Positions 48,601-60,035 are shown, counted from the stretch's first letter. The stretch: 64,000 nt of DNA from Bradysia coprophila (GCF_014529535.1 NW_023503501.1:62001-126000); one strand, 5' to 3'. Notes: generated from the sequence alone by a model not told the origin. A program made the numbers and translations.

Positions 48601-49333
48601 AAAATATAATTTTCCACTTCCTTCTGAATCAAAGATTTTAAATATTTTAATATGCCCTCTGTCTCTCCCCGCCATAAAATGCTTTATCCACGTCGTTTTC
48701 GTAGATGTCGTAGGTATGCCTATTTGACTAAACTTTGTACATTTCATCACGCAAAGTTTAACTTAATTTATGACGCAAAGGATCTGACACTAATATCCTT
48801 TTGTGATTAAATTTGTATATTTCAATCAACAAGTCTTTTGTACATTCAAATGTTGTATAATCTTGAAATGATCCAGAAAGTGGAACGGGAAAAATGAGCG
48901 GAAAAAATCGTCGTGTTATTTTTTTGTGAATGTAATTGCTGCTGTGTGGGAGGTGTGTACATATATAATAGTAGGGAATTAGCATTGAAACGGCGAAAAC
49001 AATTGTGTCATAAATGGAGGGTGGAAAATAAAAGAAACTGGCGCTGATAAATTATGTACAGCACATGTATACATAGCGAATGTTTCTGTTTATGAAAAAG
49101 CGAAGCGATGCAGAGACGTTTTTATATGAGAACATGAAACTTCGAAAAATTGTACGAAAATAGATGCTTTGAATGCCTGGTGACCTAATTCTCTGAGTTG
49201 GGATTAGCCATTCATGAAGGAATTGATATCAGAGGAGGGTCATTTAATTTCAAGCACTTGCCATTAATGAACCAGCAGAAACAACAACACAGCATTGAAA
49301 ATAATAAATTAGAAAATTCCAAAATTGTCAAGT
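45650..49333. other. Intergenic with small repeats
   Basis: No gene. 46350-46450 can form a hairpin (cacatttttctaaattttc and its complement). A (CA)n run lies near 46482-46497. Two diverged copies of a segment with tatcttgcccgtttctctt lie about 200 bp apart (around 47888 and 48091). Confidence 0.4.
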
Positions 49334-50457
49334 ATGTCTTCGGACGAACTAAACAAATCGAATCAAAATAATCAAATTTTTGACCGCTGCTCCCACTCGA
49401 CCAGTAATATATCTCAAGACGAAAACACAACAGGTCAAAAAAATAAAATTTTTAGTCGATGCTCAGAGTCTCCAATCGATATAAATGTTATCAACACTCA
49501 ACAAATCCAACTTCCCGAATTAAAATGGATGAACTATGACAAATGTCCCGAGAGAATGGAACTGACCAATTCGGGAGAGACACGTATGTAACACATAATT
49601 CTTACCGGTATATGGAGAGATAATATTCAGAAATTGTAGTGATTCTCTTACCGGATTGGAATGAAGAGACGCCGTATGTACAAGGTGGTCCATTCGAGGA
49701 AGACTATATTTTCTCTAGAATTCATTTTCATTGGGGACAAAGTGTTAATGGCTCGGAGCATACCGTTGATGGCGTAAGGTAATGTACTTTGGAACCTGCT
49801 CTCTCTCCTCTTGTATTGATGTGATTCCTGAATCTAGAATGCCATTAGAAATGCATGCAATTCACTTCAAGAAAGAATATTTAAAGATGAAATTGGCTAA
49901 GGAATATGACGATGGAATGTTGATCATGGTCTATTTTCTAGAGGTGTGCCATGCTAATAGCCTTTCTTATCACCATCCTAGGAATCTCTAGTAGTGCAAT
50001 TTCAGCTGAAATCGAACCATAATCCAATCTTAGATCGACTTCTCTCAAAGTTGTCCCACATACAGCATGCTGATACGAAACTGTTTATCGAACCATTCCC
50101 TATCGACGATTTACTCAAGCCCTTTTTGTCAGACTACTACATGTATTACGGATCAATAGTTACGTCTGAACCTACCCCAGTTCATTGGCTCGTAGCAAGA
50201 CAAGTGATTGCTTTATCACCAGAACAGGTCAACGGCATTCTCTCATGTCAAACCACAAAATGAATTCAAATTTCGTCTCATTTTAGTTGAAATTGTTTCA
50301 TCAACTTCGGAAACCGAATGACGTTACAATCTATGATAACGCGCGAAAAGCCAATCCATTTACGAATCAATTAATTTACCATGTGAATCCAACACATCGA
50401 TTTACCAACTCAACGTTGTCACCCATTCCGGTATTATGCAAAAAACAATTTGAATGA
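49334..50457 (+). CDS. Alpha-carbonic anhydrase-like protein, possibly with altered activity
   Basis: Five exons (49334-49583, 49640-49778, 49838-49943, 49982-50227, 50287-50457) give 303 residues with no signal peptide, so it is probably intracellular. Family motifs: ESPIDIN, LPELKWMNYDK, YVQGGPF, RIHFHWG, GSEHTVDG and LEMHAIHF. All three zinc-binding histidines (HxH in HFHWG, and H in LEMHAIHF) and the Glu of SEHT are present. Near the C-terminus the usual GSLTTPP is GSIVTSEP, so the gatekeeper Thr (Thr199 in human CA II) aligns with Val. The Gln two residues before the first zinc His is Arg, and I see no proton-shuttle His64 equivalent. The family converts CO2 to bicarbonate; these changes suggest reduced or lost activity, as in CA-related proteins. 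The Met at 49334 is the first ATG in frame. AATAAA is at 50529. Confidence 0.88.
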
Positions 50458-50528
50458 AAGCTACGGACATTGTATAAATAGATGTGATGACGGACGTTAA
50501 ACAAACGATAGGGGACCAAAAAAGCTTT

Positions 50529-50534
50529 AATAAA
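50529..50534 (+). terminator. Polyadenylation signal of the carbonic anhydrase-like gene
   Basis: AATAAA 72 bp after the stop codon, on the same strand. Confidence 0.55.
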
Positions 50535-51570
50535 TCAATTTCAATTTCTACGAGAAAGAGTATTGTCGTTCACTTTAAAAGCTTCATTTATTGATTGATG
50601 TGGAGTTCGGTGGATTCATTCTATTTTGTGCACACAATGTATCGGTATGAACCCAAACGATTTCCAAAAATTTAGATTCATCGTACTTCTCATCCCAATC
50701 ATAATATTTTGTGTATTATACGACCGATGATAACCAATAGTAACCACAATATTTTGCCGGCTGAATGCGACCCTTACGTGCCTTATTTTTTGAATAGTCC
50801 ACAGTCCACACTAAATTGATATTCATGCAACTCAGCGTCATAATGTGCAATATTTGAAACCTTGAGATGCATCCGTTGCTCACGATGCGGCTTCGTGTCA
50901 TAATTACATTTTAATAATTAATTCAGTCGTTTAGTGGCTAAATTACGCAATTGTTTCGAACTTTGTATTTTGCCTTGTTTAATTGTGTCCCTCGCCTTCG
51001 GCTCGAGCTGCAAATGCTACACTTGGCAAAATACGAAATTTCTAAACCTTAGACGAATTATATATAGGCATGGCAAATTGATTTATTTTATTGTGTTGCT
51101 CGCCACTAGTTCAAATCGAGCTAGCACAACTGCTTTCCAACCAGGGCCGTTTCCGCGGCCGAAACAGCTCTCACTACAATAAGAAATGGAAGAGAATGGA
51201 ATGGAAGAAATGGAAATGGAAAAAGTGGGAAATGGAAGAGCAATAGCTCTGTTAAGAAATATTAAAGGATTGCAATAAGCCTATGTTAGAGTACACCATC
51301 ACTGGATTGATCAATATATCCAGGCTAAAGAACAATTTTGTAATTTTGGATAATTACGTAATAATTCGTCTAAAGTTCTAAACAATGACGTAATATAATC
51401 TACTGTTTTCGTAAAAAGCAACAGTAGAAACAGTACCCCACAAAGGAACACTTTTTTGAACATAGATTCGGATTCGCATCACTAGTAAGGACCCTTAAAA
51501 TTTTTCAAATTGACATATATAACTAGTGTATAAAGTGTACCGTCCAGTGTACCAATTGCTACAGAATTTA
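50535..51570. other. Intergenic with a diverged inverted repeat
   Basis: 50955-51045 carries tattttgcc and ggcaaaata in opposite orientation around ccctcgccttcggctcgagc, a hairpin core shared with other repeats here. 51182-51240 is purine-rich (ggaatggaaga-type). No gene is seen. Confidence 0.4.
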
Positions 51571-51918
51571 TGTGAAATAGTTATTTTCCTAACGCATGCA
51601 AAATGAATGAGAGAGCTCGAGCCGGAAGCGAGTTCTGGAATCGAAGTCGCTAAGAAAGCCTTTTAGCATAAGTTGTTAGGAACAACGTTTTTCCTAAACG
51701 ACGCAAAAATTAGCGATATTTCAACACTAGTTACGTTAGGGTTGAAATACAGCGATTTCGTCGCGTTAATTCAACCTCGTTTAGGAAAAACATTGTTTCC
51801 AGAGTATGGTGAAAGAATTTGTTTTAGCGAATTCGATTCCATAATTCGCCTCCGGCTGGACACACCCCTTATTTGCTGAATAAAGCCTTTTAACATGCGT
51901 TGGTAAAATAACTGTTTT
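51571..51918. mobile_element. Foldback element of about 350 bp, related to 27.74 kb
   Basis: Ends agttattttcctaacgcatg and its near complement catgcgttggtaaaataact. The interior has more inverted pairs (aacgtttttcctaaacga and tcgtttaggaaaaac; tttcaacactagttacg and cgttagggttgaaat). The left end and the gatatttcaacactagtta segment recur at 27738-27840 in a shorter copy, so this is a family with at least two members here. Confidence 0.7.
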
Positions 51919-52347
51919 GGCACTCATTCCCAAAAATTGTATTTTTTGGTTCTTTTGGAAGATAAATCTGTCTGGAAGGCTTGCCACAACTTCACATATT
52001 TTGTACTCACCCTAATAAATGGCAAATTCCATGACCCACTGCGTTCGTAATACGTAGCGAGTCCATTTCTATAAATCTGGGCGTTGAACCCACTAGCCCC
52101 TCTATATTGGTACAAGTCTAACAAAAAAAAATTCCATTTCATGTTTCTGATGTTTACTAATACTTCAGTTAATTAAATCGATGCCAATTGACGAATTGTT
52201 AAATCCGCATTGATATAACTCTGTACAATGCATTGTGCTCCAGACAATTTGTCAATTGCTGTGCGGTTTGAGCTTCACCGGCTGCTATGGCGATAAATGA
52301 AACCCCATTAATTGTATTGAATGGAATCGCCAATGGAATAGTCATTT
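51919..52347. other. Intergenic spacer, no gene seen
   Basis: Nothing recognisable on either strand; only short open frames without signatures. Confidence 0.4.
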
Positions 52348-52458
52348 GTGTACCTGTTTTGGACGATTGATTTTAGGCAATTTCGCGGATTGTAGGCCGA
52401 ACGAAGTGAGGCTTACAAGCGAAAGTGCCTTAAATCAACCGTCCCAAACAGGTGCACA
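52348..52458. mobile_element. MITE of about 110 bp
   Basis: Inverted ends tgtgtacctgttttggacg and its near complement cgtcccaaacaggtgcaca, continuing inward through gattgatttaggc-like sequence on both arms. Very short and without coding content. It lies downstream of the SMYD gene and may be in its 3' UTR. Confidence 0.65.
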
Positions 52459-52756
52459 TGTGAGTTTTCATGCAGAGGGCCGGAAACCCGAGAAAATTCG
52501 AAAAATTGCCCTCATTTTCGGCCCCGAAGCATGAAAACGTTTCATTTATCGAATTTGAACACTTTATTTTCGATTCAAAAGCTGGATGTGATTTACAAAT
52601 TATTGTGTGCATTGGCTGGGGGTATTTTGAGAATTTTTTTTTTGTACGGACAAAATTGTGGATATCGTGTCTAGTACAGCCAAAACAGCCACCGAATGTA
52701 TAATTTCACTTCAAGCTCTATCGTGGGTTTATAGATAAAAGCACAGAATCGAAACA

Positions 52757-53979
52757 TTAAGATCCACCACGCCCGATAGTGAGAATATCTCCCTTTTGAA
52801 CAGGTTTAACCGTACGAAAAGCCATCCGCATCCGATAATCAATGATACCACCTTGGATGTTTGCATTTTGGTCATTGACCAGCGTAAACGGTATGATACC
52901 GGAACATAAAACGCTCACCAATCTAAAATTTTGTGGAAAAAAATACTTAGACGTGGCACGATGCCCGTGTTCACCAACAACGTACCTTTTGTTAGTATTA
53001 CATGGCAACGTACAATTCAGTCTTTGCTTCACGAAAATGGTGAGAAATTTGACCACATCATCCTCATCGACTCCTTCCACTTTGCACACATCTAAAACGA
53101 AACAAAGAATGGACTGCTTCAGATCCTCTGCTAAGAGATAAATCGAATCCGACTCCAATGACATGATCTTCGTCCAGACCGTCGAATTTCGATTTTTAAG
53201 TAAAACTCCGCGCAGAACGGCCAGACGTAACATAACATCTTTACTGGATCCAATGTCCTTGTACCAACTCCGTATGTGTATTCTCTTCAAAATTTGACAT
53301 TCGGCCACATGCCATGGGCTTGCTGCACAAGCCGCATTATGAATGGGAAATTTGCAGATGTGGCACACAAATGTTTCGTTAAAATAGGGCGGTATTAGCA
53401 TGTGACATCCGAAACATGGACGCAAAATACCGTCACTTTGCGCATAATCGTCGCTGGTTAATAGATTCGCTTCGGCTTCGGTGTGGTATCTGGGAGATAC
53501 AAAGATTGTAGATTTTTCCAAAATAACTGTTCCTTCTGCCAAATCTTTTCCAGCTCGTGCAATTCCATCTTCGCCCCAGTCGATGTACTTGCAATTTTTC
53601 TTATGATCAGGCCAATGTTCCAATTGATGTTCTCTGCAGCAATAAAATATCCAAGGGCATTTCTCGCAACGTCGACGGCATTCTTTACTGCAGACTTTGC
53701 ATTCACCGTACGTATCCTGTAGCAGAAGATATATTGTGAAGGGCTTGTTTATACGCTTCTGGCGACCCATCTTTTCAATGTGACCAGTTGATGTGCTGAT
53801 GATGTTACATAACTTACCCACGTTATTCCCGAGCGTACGTATGTTTCATCAAGGTTTTTCCGATCAATGTCACTCCGACGATCAAATATTTCTTTAGTGG
53901 TCCCATTGGTTTGGTTGTCGTGTGTAAAGTTTTGTTCGTCGAAATCACTCTCAAAAGGACGGTTGTTGTTGTTTTCCAT
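52757..53979 (-). CDS. SET and MYND domain protein (SmydA-like), short C-terminus
   Basis: Two exons (53979-53818 and 53716-52757), joined as SGITW|DTYGEC, give 373 residues. A MYND zinc finger is clear: CKVCSKECRRRCEKCPWIFYCCREHQLEHWPDHKKNC with the expected Cys/His spacing. A SET-type region follows, with GIARAGKDLAEGTVILEK, the Cys-rich insert CFGCHMLIPP and CHICKFPIHNAACAASPWHVAEC, and a final KPVQKGDILTI. Arthropod SmydA proteins normally carry an NHSC-type motif of the SET core before this point and a further 100 or more residues with a Cys-rich post-SET segment after it. Here the expected NHSC place reads SGIIPFTLVNDQNANI and the protein ends eight residues after DILTI (DILTIGRGGS). 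Methyltransferase activity is therefore doubtful; it may be a protein-binding or dead member. Confidence 0.88.
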
Positions 53980-54780
53980 TTTTCATTCTCTTTTATCGAT
54001 AAATAGCTCTTGTTTACCTTTGTTCCACTCGTCCTGTCAAAAGTCGAATAACTGTGCTTGCGTAAGAGATTAGATCGATTAGATGCGAGAAAGAGATATC
54101 GTCATTAAATGTAAATTTTACTTGTCGGATGTACCTCACGGTGGCATACAATTCACCTCCTATTATATTGCGGATAGTTCGACATCTTCATGCATAAAAA
54201 TACAAAATCGTACAGTCGACGTCAGCCAAATTTATCCATAGCTTCAGCTGATCCACTCATTACGTCTTTATACGGGTGAAATAGTTACACGGTAGTGGTA
54301 AAACCGTATAAGAATGACCAGTTTTGGTTGTATAAGTGGATGGTGAATAACAGAAGCGAATTCATGCCTAAATTTCGCTCACGTTTCCTGTATCAAACAC
54401 AATAATCTAAAGTTGCATTTACTTTCAAGCGAGATTTTTTTGGGAATTAAAATTTAATTCCCTCGGGAATTACTTTCATTTAACCCCAAATTATTAGGTT
54501 GTGGAGTGATTACATTTTAATCTTTCGATTTTCTCGATCTTTCGCGTTATTATTAGTAGGAAGATATGATATGAGATTTATACCCGCTGGGACCTCCATG
54601 ATCTATGATCTTGACACAGAACACAGGACGTAATCACACGATCAAAGATTGTGTACAATAATGAAGGTGTGTTACACACATCGATAGAATATACTGTAGA
54701 TAATGAGACACGAAGAAAGAAATTTCGGAAATATAGCACACATACAAGTGCAAAAAATACGAATCACAACACAAAACGAA
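53980..54780. other. 5' flank of the SMYD gene plus diverged repeat
   Basis: Contains the presumed promoter of the SMYD gene. 54235-54405 has the gtgaaatagttacac, aaaccgtata and aaatttcgctcacg features also seen near 12.8 and 21.1 kb. No other gene. Confidence 0.4.
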
Positions 54781-57119
54781 TAGTGGAGGTCCATCTTCAT
54801 ACAAAAGGTCATTTTAATGTGCATTTGATGATAAAGGTGTGAAAATTGCACCATCGGTAAAGATTGAAATTCTGAGCATTTTTGGATAGGGACCCCAAAA
54901 TTTCCGCCCCAGGTGCTCCCCTGACCCCCCCTTCAAAGTTTTCGATGTAGAGGTAACTTTGATGAATTTCTGTGAAGCGATTTTTGAAGTCACATATGCC
55001 ATATGGGGCTCAAATGAAAGCTGAAGGCCCAAAATTTTTTTTAGTGGAAAAAAATTTCCCAAATTTTCCGTTCTTTCCACAGTTTTTCCGATTTTCCGAA
55101 AAATTGAAATTTTGATTTTAAGGTTAAAGTTAAAAGATTTTTAAAATTTGTTCTAAAAGTTATTTTTTTTTCTTGATATTATTGTTTACTATTGAAATTC
55201 CAGACTTTTTCCCATACAAACCATATTTCGATTTTCGCACATAGAGAAACCATGTTCAATTTTCATCAAAAATTTAGACCCTTTTGCATGGCAATTTTTT
55301 TCCGCCAATTTTTTTTTTCGATTTTTAATCTGATATTAGGTGGTTATGCTTAGAATGATCTAAAAACAAAATAAAACCACTTTTTCGATTTAAAAAAAAT
55401 GTTTAGACCTCGAAATCTGCTAAGATACGCAAATTTCCCACAGTTGGCGAACTTTGGCCAGCACTACAACACCTATAATGGACTCAGACATCAAAATTGT
55501 ACTTGTATCGCAAAGCTGTGGCCCTCAGCTTTCAAATGATACCAAACACTCCACCTTTTGATAAAAAATGTAAGACCTATGATGTGAGATATGTGGTCCG
55601 ACCCTATTTCAAGCAAATTTCGAAATATTTGGGAGGTAAGTGAAAAAGGCAAGACAAAGCCAATTATGACTATTTCAATGGAAGATGTAAATATCGTCAA
55701 ATGATTTCCATCAAAAATGTTCCCTTCCCACTTATTTCCGTTCCTCCCAGGAGGAGCTACAACTAATTTTCAACCATTAGGTCTGGAATGGGAAAAAATT
55801 GATTCCTTTCTACATCATTATTGCGTCTGGAGCACCTCTTCCGACTAATTTACACAATTTCAATGTGGAATGACAATTCCTTGAAAGTAACTAGGTTCAG
55901 GACTTCTCACCCAGACGGTTCACCACTCAGAATGCTTACATTTTACTAAAAATTCCATTGAAAAGTCGTGAAATGTAAGCATTCTGAGTGGTGAACCGTC
56001 TGGGTGAGAAGTCCTGAACCTAGTTACTTTCAAGAAATTGTCATTCCACATTGAAATTGTGTAAATTAGTCGGAAGAGGTGCTCCAGACGCAATAATGAT
56101 GTAGAAAGGAATCAATTTTTTCCCATTCCAGACCTAATGGTTGAAAATTAGTTGTAGCTCCTCCTGGGAGGAACGGAAATAAGTGGGAAGGGAACATTTT
56201 TGATGGAAATCATTTGACGATATTTACATCTTCCATTGAAATAGTCATAATTGGCTTTGTCTTGCCTTTTTCACTTACCTCCCAAATATTTCGAAATTTG
56301 CTTGAAATAGGGTCGGACCACATATCTCACATCATAGGTCTTACATTTTTTATCAAAAGGTGGAGTGTTTGGTATCATTGGAAAGCTGAGGGCCACAGCT
56401 TTGCGATACAAGTACACTTTTGATGTCTGAGTCCATTATAGGTGTTGTAGTGCTGGCCAAAGTTCGCCAACTGTGGGAAATTGCGTATTTTAGCAGATTT
56501 CGAGGTCCAAACATTTTTTTTTAAATCGAAAAAGTGGTTTTATTTTGTTTTTAGATCATTCTAAGCAAACCCACCTAATATTAGATTAAAAATCGAAAAA
56601 AAAAATTTTGGCGAAAAAAAATGCCATGCAAAAGGGTTCAAATTTTTGATGAAAATTGAACATGGTTTCTCCATGTGCGAAAATCGAAATATGGTTTGTA
56701 TGGGAAAAAGTCTGGAATTTCAATAGTAAACAATAATATCAAGAAAAAAATAACTTTTAGAACAAATTTTAAAAATCTTTTAACTTTAACCTTAAAATCA
56801 AAATTTCAATTTTTCGGAAAATCGGAAAAACTGTGGAAAGAACGGAAAATTTGGGAAATTTTTTTCCACTAAAAAAAACTTTGGGCCTTCAGCTTTCATT
56901 TGAGCCCCATATGGCATATGTGGCTTCAAAAATCGCTTCACAGAAATTCATCAAAGTTACCTCTACATCGAAAACTTTGAAGGGGGGTCAGGGGAGCACC
57001 TGGGCCGGAAATTTTGGGGTCCCTATCCAAAAATGCTCAGAATTTCAATCTTTACCGATGGTGCAATTTTCACACCTTTATCATTAAATGCACATTAAAA
57101 TCGGTTTGGACCTCCACTA
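54781..57119. repeat. 2.3-kb near-perfect palindrome (foldback element)
   Basis: Two inverted arms, 54781-55943 and 55971-57119, surround a 27-bp spacer. Near the centre the arms are identical for dozens of bases (ctcagaatgcttacattt and its complement). Across the arms I see only scattered differences, roughly 98% identity by eye; mirrored 69-codon open frames at 55491-55700 and 56214-56423 differ at two residues. The outer ends are TAGTGGAGGTCC and GGACCTCCACTA, flanked by GAA on both sides; alternatively TA is the duplication and the ends are GTGGAGGTCC. The last 60 bp of the arms are more diverged. No protein domain is recognisable in the arms. It is likely a foldback transposon; transcription would give a long double-stranded hairpin. 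Confidence 0.9.
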
Positions 57120-57289
57120 GAAGAGAAAAAGGAAATTGAGAAATGCAGAGTTTCAATTATTTTCAAATTTTTTCAAATATTTGTATGACATTATTTCGCT
57201 TGCCTTCTCAAAACGTAAGTTACGTTACACATACATCCTTGTGATCTTTCCGCATAAAGTTACTTTGACATTACTTATCTACCCTATAT
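57120..57289. other. Spacer between palindrome and SINE
   Basis: Unremarkable AT-rich sequence, no gene. Confidence 0.4.
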
Positions 57290-57703
57290 TATATCGATGG
57301 TTTGGTAAGGGTAAGGGTTTGGTAAGGGTATTCATAACGTATGGGTCCCGGGTTCGATTCCCGGAGTAAACTTGCTCATACGGTTTTTCCTAATCAAAGT
57401 GTGATTAGTTACTCTTTCGACCGTAATAAAGTCGTAAAAAAAATACAATAAGAAATCACAGCGATTTCTCATGTAATGACAATCATGCATATACACAATT
57501 GTAACTTACAGTGCCATCTGTGATGTCACATAAACATCACACTCATACCGGATTTCAAGTCGAAATGTATCTCTCGACGTAAGGATAATAAGACTTACGT
57601 TTGACAGTGGTTCGGATTCCACTTTAATCAGTAGGTCCAATTAGACGAAAAAGGGGCACGCACAACAGGCCCAACGGGCCCAACCCCATACAATCTAATC
57701 TAA
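57290..57703 (+). mobile_element. tRNA-related SINE
   Basis: gggttcgattcccgg at 57350-57364 is a textbook RNA polymerase III B box and forms a T-arm (ccggg with cccgg). Upstream, ggtttggtaagggta is A-box-like and is present in two tandem copies. Between the boxes is a cat trinucleotide where an anticodon would be. About 330 bp of unrelated body follow, ending in a short (ATCTA)n-type tail near 57690-57703. A Pol III head, unrelated body and simple-repeat tail define a tRNA-derived SINE. The cloverleaf is degraded, so it is not a functional tRNA gene. Confidence 0.7.
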
Positions 57704-57744
57704 TCTAAGGGTACCATTACTTTTCAGCCAGAGAAATGATAAGT

Positions 57745-57868
57745 TGGTACGCCCGTGGCGAGTTAGAAGGAACATGTGAATGACAGTTGCCTCATATGGG
57801 AGAGAATGTGATAAAATTTGTATGCAATTCTCTCACATTCTCTCCCATCGCCACAGGCAACTTATCAT
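57745..57868. repeat. Foldback repeat
   Basis: aatgataagttg at the left is mirrored by caacttatcatt at the right, and an inner pair (gggagagaatgtga and tcacattctctccc) extends the stem. Small MITE-like hairpin. Confidence 0.6.
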
Positions 57869-58974
57869 TACTCCGCTTTCAGTAGATTTTTCGATGAAGA
57901 AAATGATTAACAGTAAATTTTCGTTTTAAATATTGGACGGGGTGCACCCACGTCGCGTCGTCGTCCCTGTCTAAAGAACGATTTCATAAATAATTATAGC
58001 TAAACATAACTTGACTTGGCAAAATCATAACTTTTGTAAAGTTCTTCAAAGAAACAGCAACTTGTGCTAAAAGATTTTGCCAGCAACAAAAAGTATTTCC
58101 AAAAAATAACTTAATTTTCACCACAAAAACATCTGACATCTTTTATGATTAAATTTTCGTACCATAATACTCCCAGTAACAGACGAAGAACCAAAACCAA
58201 CAAAAAAATTGTATTTTCCCTTCGAAAAATGTTCCGCACGAAACAGGGACGAATAATTTATTTACGATGCCAACCAACACTACACAACTCTCGGGGTTGA
58301 ATGTGTATGATTTGTGTTATACTGAAAAGTTATGCTTTTTGTTTGTAACAAGTTTACAATTTTTTTCCCAGCTAAGTGACGTTTTAACTGGAAAAATGTT
58401 CTCGATTGCAGAGGCGTTGGAAAATTCAGATAAAATTGAAGTTATTGCCACAATAAAAATTCTCTGTTAAAAGTATTCTGGTTCGCTGCATTTTTTAGAG
58501 ATATTACAGACTGTTTTATTATCGGTATGAAGCAGCAACGTTATGATAACGTTTCCACACTCCATTCAAAGGTATGCAAAAATCCTATATCCCATCTGCA
58601 CTGCTACTTATGAAAATCAGAATCCTACTAATGACGAGGGCATCAACTTAAATTACTTGAAATTATTTTTTAAATAGACCACTCATGAATGCCCATTTTA
58701 TACATTCTGTGCGAGCTTATTTTTTTTTGGATAAAGATTGAGAGTGTAAAATAAAAGCAAAAATGAAAAATTTGAAAAAAACTTGAAAATAAAAATCAAA
58801 AGTTTTTCGGACACGTTTCGTTAACGATCCAATTATGTTAATTTAACTAGGCCCCACCTCTTGGGTGGGTCATGTCCCTTGACTGGCTATTTTTTTCTAT
58901 AATTCCAGTCTTAGTTTTCTAACCATTTTTAAATGAGGTGGTGTTTTTGAGATCACAAAATTAAAGTTACATGA
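57869..58974. other. Intergenic, no gene seen
   Basis: AT-rich; short open frames without signatures. ccccacctcttgggtggg at about 58852-58869 can form a short hairpin. Confidence 0.4.
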
Positions 58975-59420
58975 AAAGGTGATGTCTCTTTTATTCAGAA
59001 AACAGCAGTCATCACATGCTTCATTTTACTCATATTTATTTAATTTCCTGAAGAAACAAAAAGAGCTATGAGTTGAAGGTCCAGCGAGCGATGTCTTACT
59101 CCTAATATGAGTCTCCTACATAGTCTACTAAAAGCGTTGAACAGGTGGCACATTTCTTGCCTACCTCTTGAAAAAAAACTCATGTGAATTACGGCCCTCG
59201 CTTCGCTCTGGCAAAATTCACACTCGTGCAAACACTTTAGGAACGAAAAAAATTCTTTTAAGAACACGATTTCACGCAAAAATTGTATATCGCAGATTAC
59301 CAGTCCAATAAAGTCCAATGTTCGAATTTAACCACATGAATTACGATGCTGGTCGAAAACACTTAATATTTTCAAATCTGCGATTTTTGAAGCCTCTGAG
59401 AATTACTCGAGTTATCGTGT
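58975..59420. repeat. Dispersed repeat, copy A
   Basis: Matches 60228-60770 over several hundred bases: gatgtctcttttatt, agaaaacagcag, acaaaaagagctatgagttg, ccagcgagcgatg, acggccctcgcttcgctctg and gaattactcgag. It is one member of a repeat that also contributes to the 293-bp tandem array further right. Confidence 0.75.
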
Positions 59421-59523
59421 TATCAAGCAAGCAAGATTGTTCTAGACTTCTAGATTGTTCGACCAGAAATCCAGATTCACTTGCTCGTCGAATTTTTTCT
59501 GGAACCTCTTACTTAGGCGGGCA

Positions 59524-60035
59524 CTACAACCTACTATTGGTTTTGGCCTCTTCCAGCAATCTTCTCCAATCGGACCTATTCCGCGCCAACGTTCTCCAGT
59601 CGCTCACTCCTAGTACTTTCAGATCAGACTCAATTGCATCTTTCCATCTCGCTCTCGGTCTTCCTGGCCTGCGGCTTCCATCGGGATTTGTATTTAGCAG
59701 TTTCAGTGGTACACGTTCCTCGTTCATTCTTTGTACATGACCGAGCCATCTTAATCGATTGATTTTGATGAATTTGACTATATCGGGCTCCTTGTAAAGC
59801 TGATACAGCTCATGGTTGTATCTTCTTCTCCAGTTGCCGTTCACATTGACACCTCCAAAAATTGATCGAAGAATTCTCCTTTCAAAAACCAAAAGTGTCT
59901 GTTCGTCACTTTGTGTCATGCTATATGCTTTGCATATGCTATAACTGGTCGAATCAGCGATCTGTACAGTTCGCACTTAAGGTTGCGGCTGAGTGTTTTT
60001 GACCGGATGAGTTTTTGAAGACTGTAGTAACTCCT
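59524..60035 (-). mobile_element. 3' fragment of a non-LTR retrotransposon (LINE) ORF2
   Basis: The minus strand encodes the C-terminal part of a LINE reverse-transcriptase polyprotein: LVFERRILRSIFG, YNHELYQLYKEPDIVKFIK, RLRWLGHVQRM and RRPGRPRARWKDAIESDLK. This tail is typical of RTE/BovB-like and related LINEs of arthropods. The upstream piece RNLKCELYRSLIRPVIAYA (about 60000-59945) is in another frame, so there is at least one frameshift near 59940. The fragment is 5'-truncated and dead. It sits between the two large repeat copies A and B. Confidence 0.85.

Noticed and set aside
54781-57119. Mirrored open frames of 69 to 88 codons in the palindrome arms as genes
   Set aside because: They exist in both arms simply because the arms are copies; no domain and no longer continuation.
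57300-57372. Possible functional tRNA gene
   Set aside because: The B box and T-arm are good, but the acceptor and anticodon stems do not pair and a SINE-like body with a simple-repeat tail follows.
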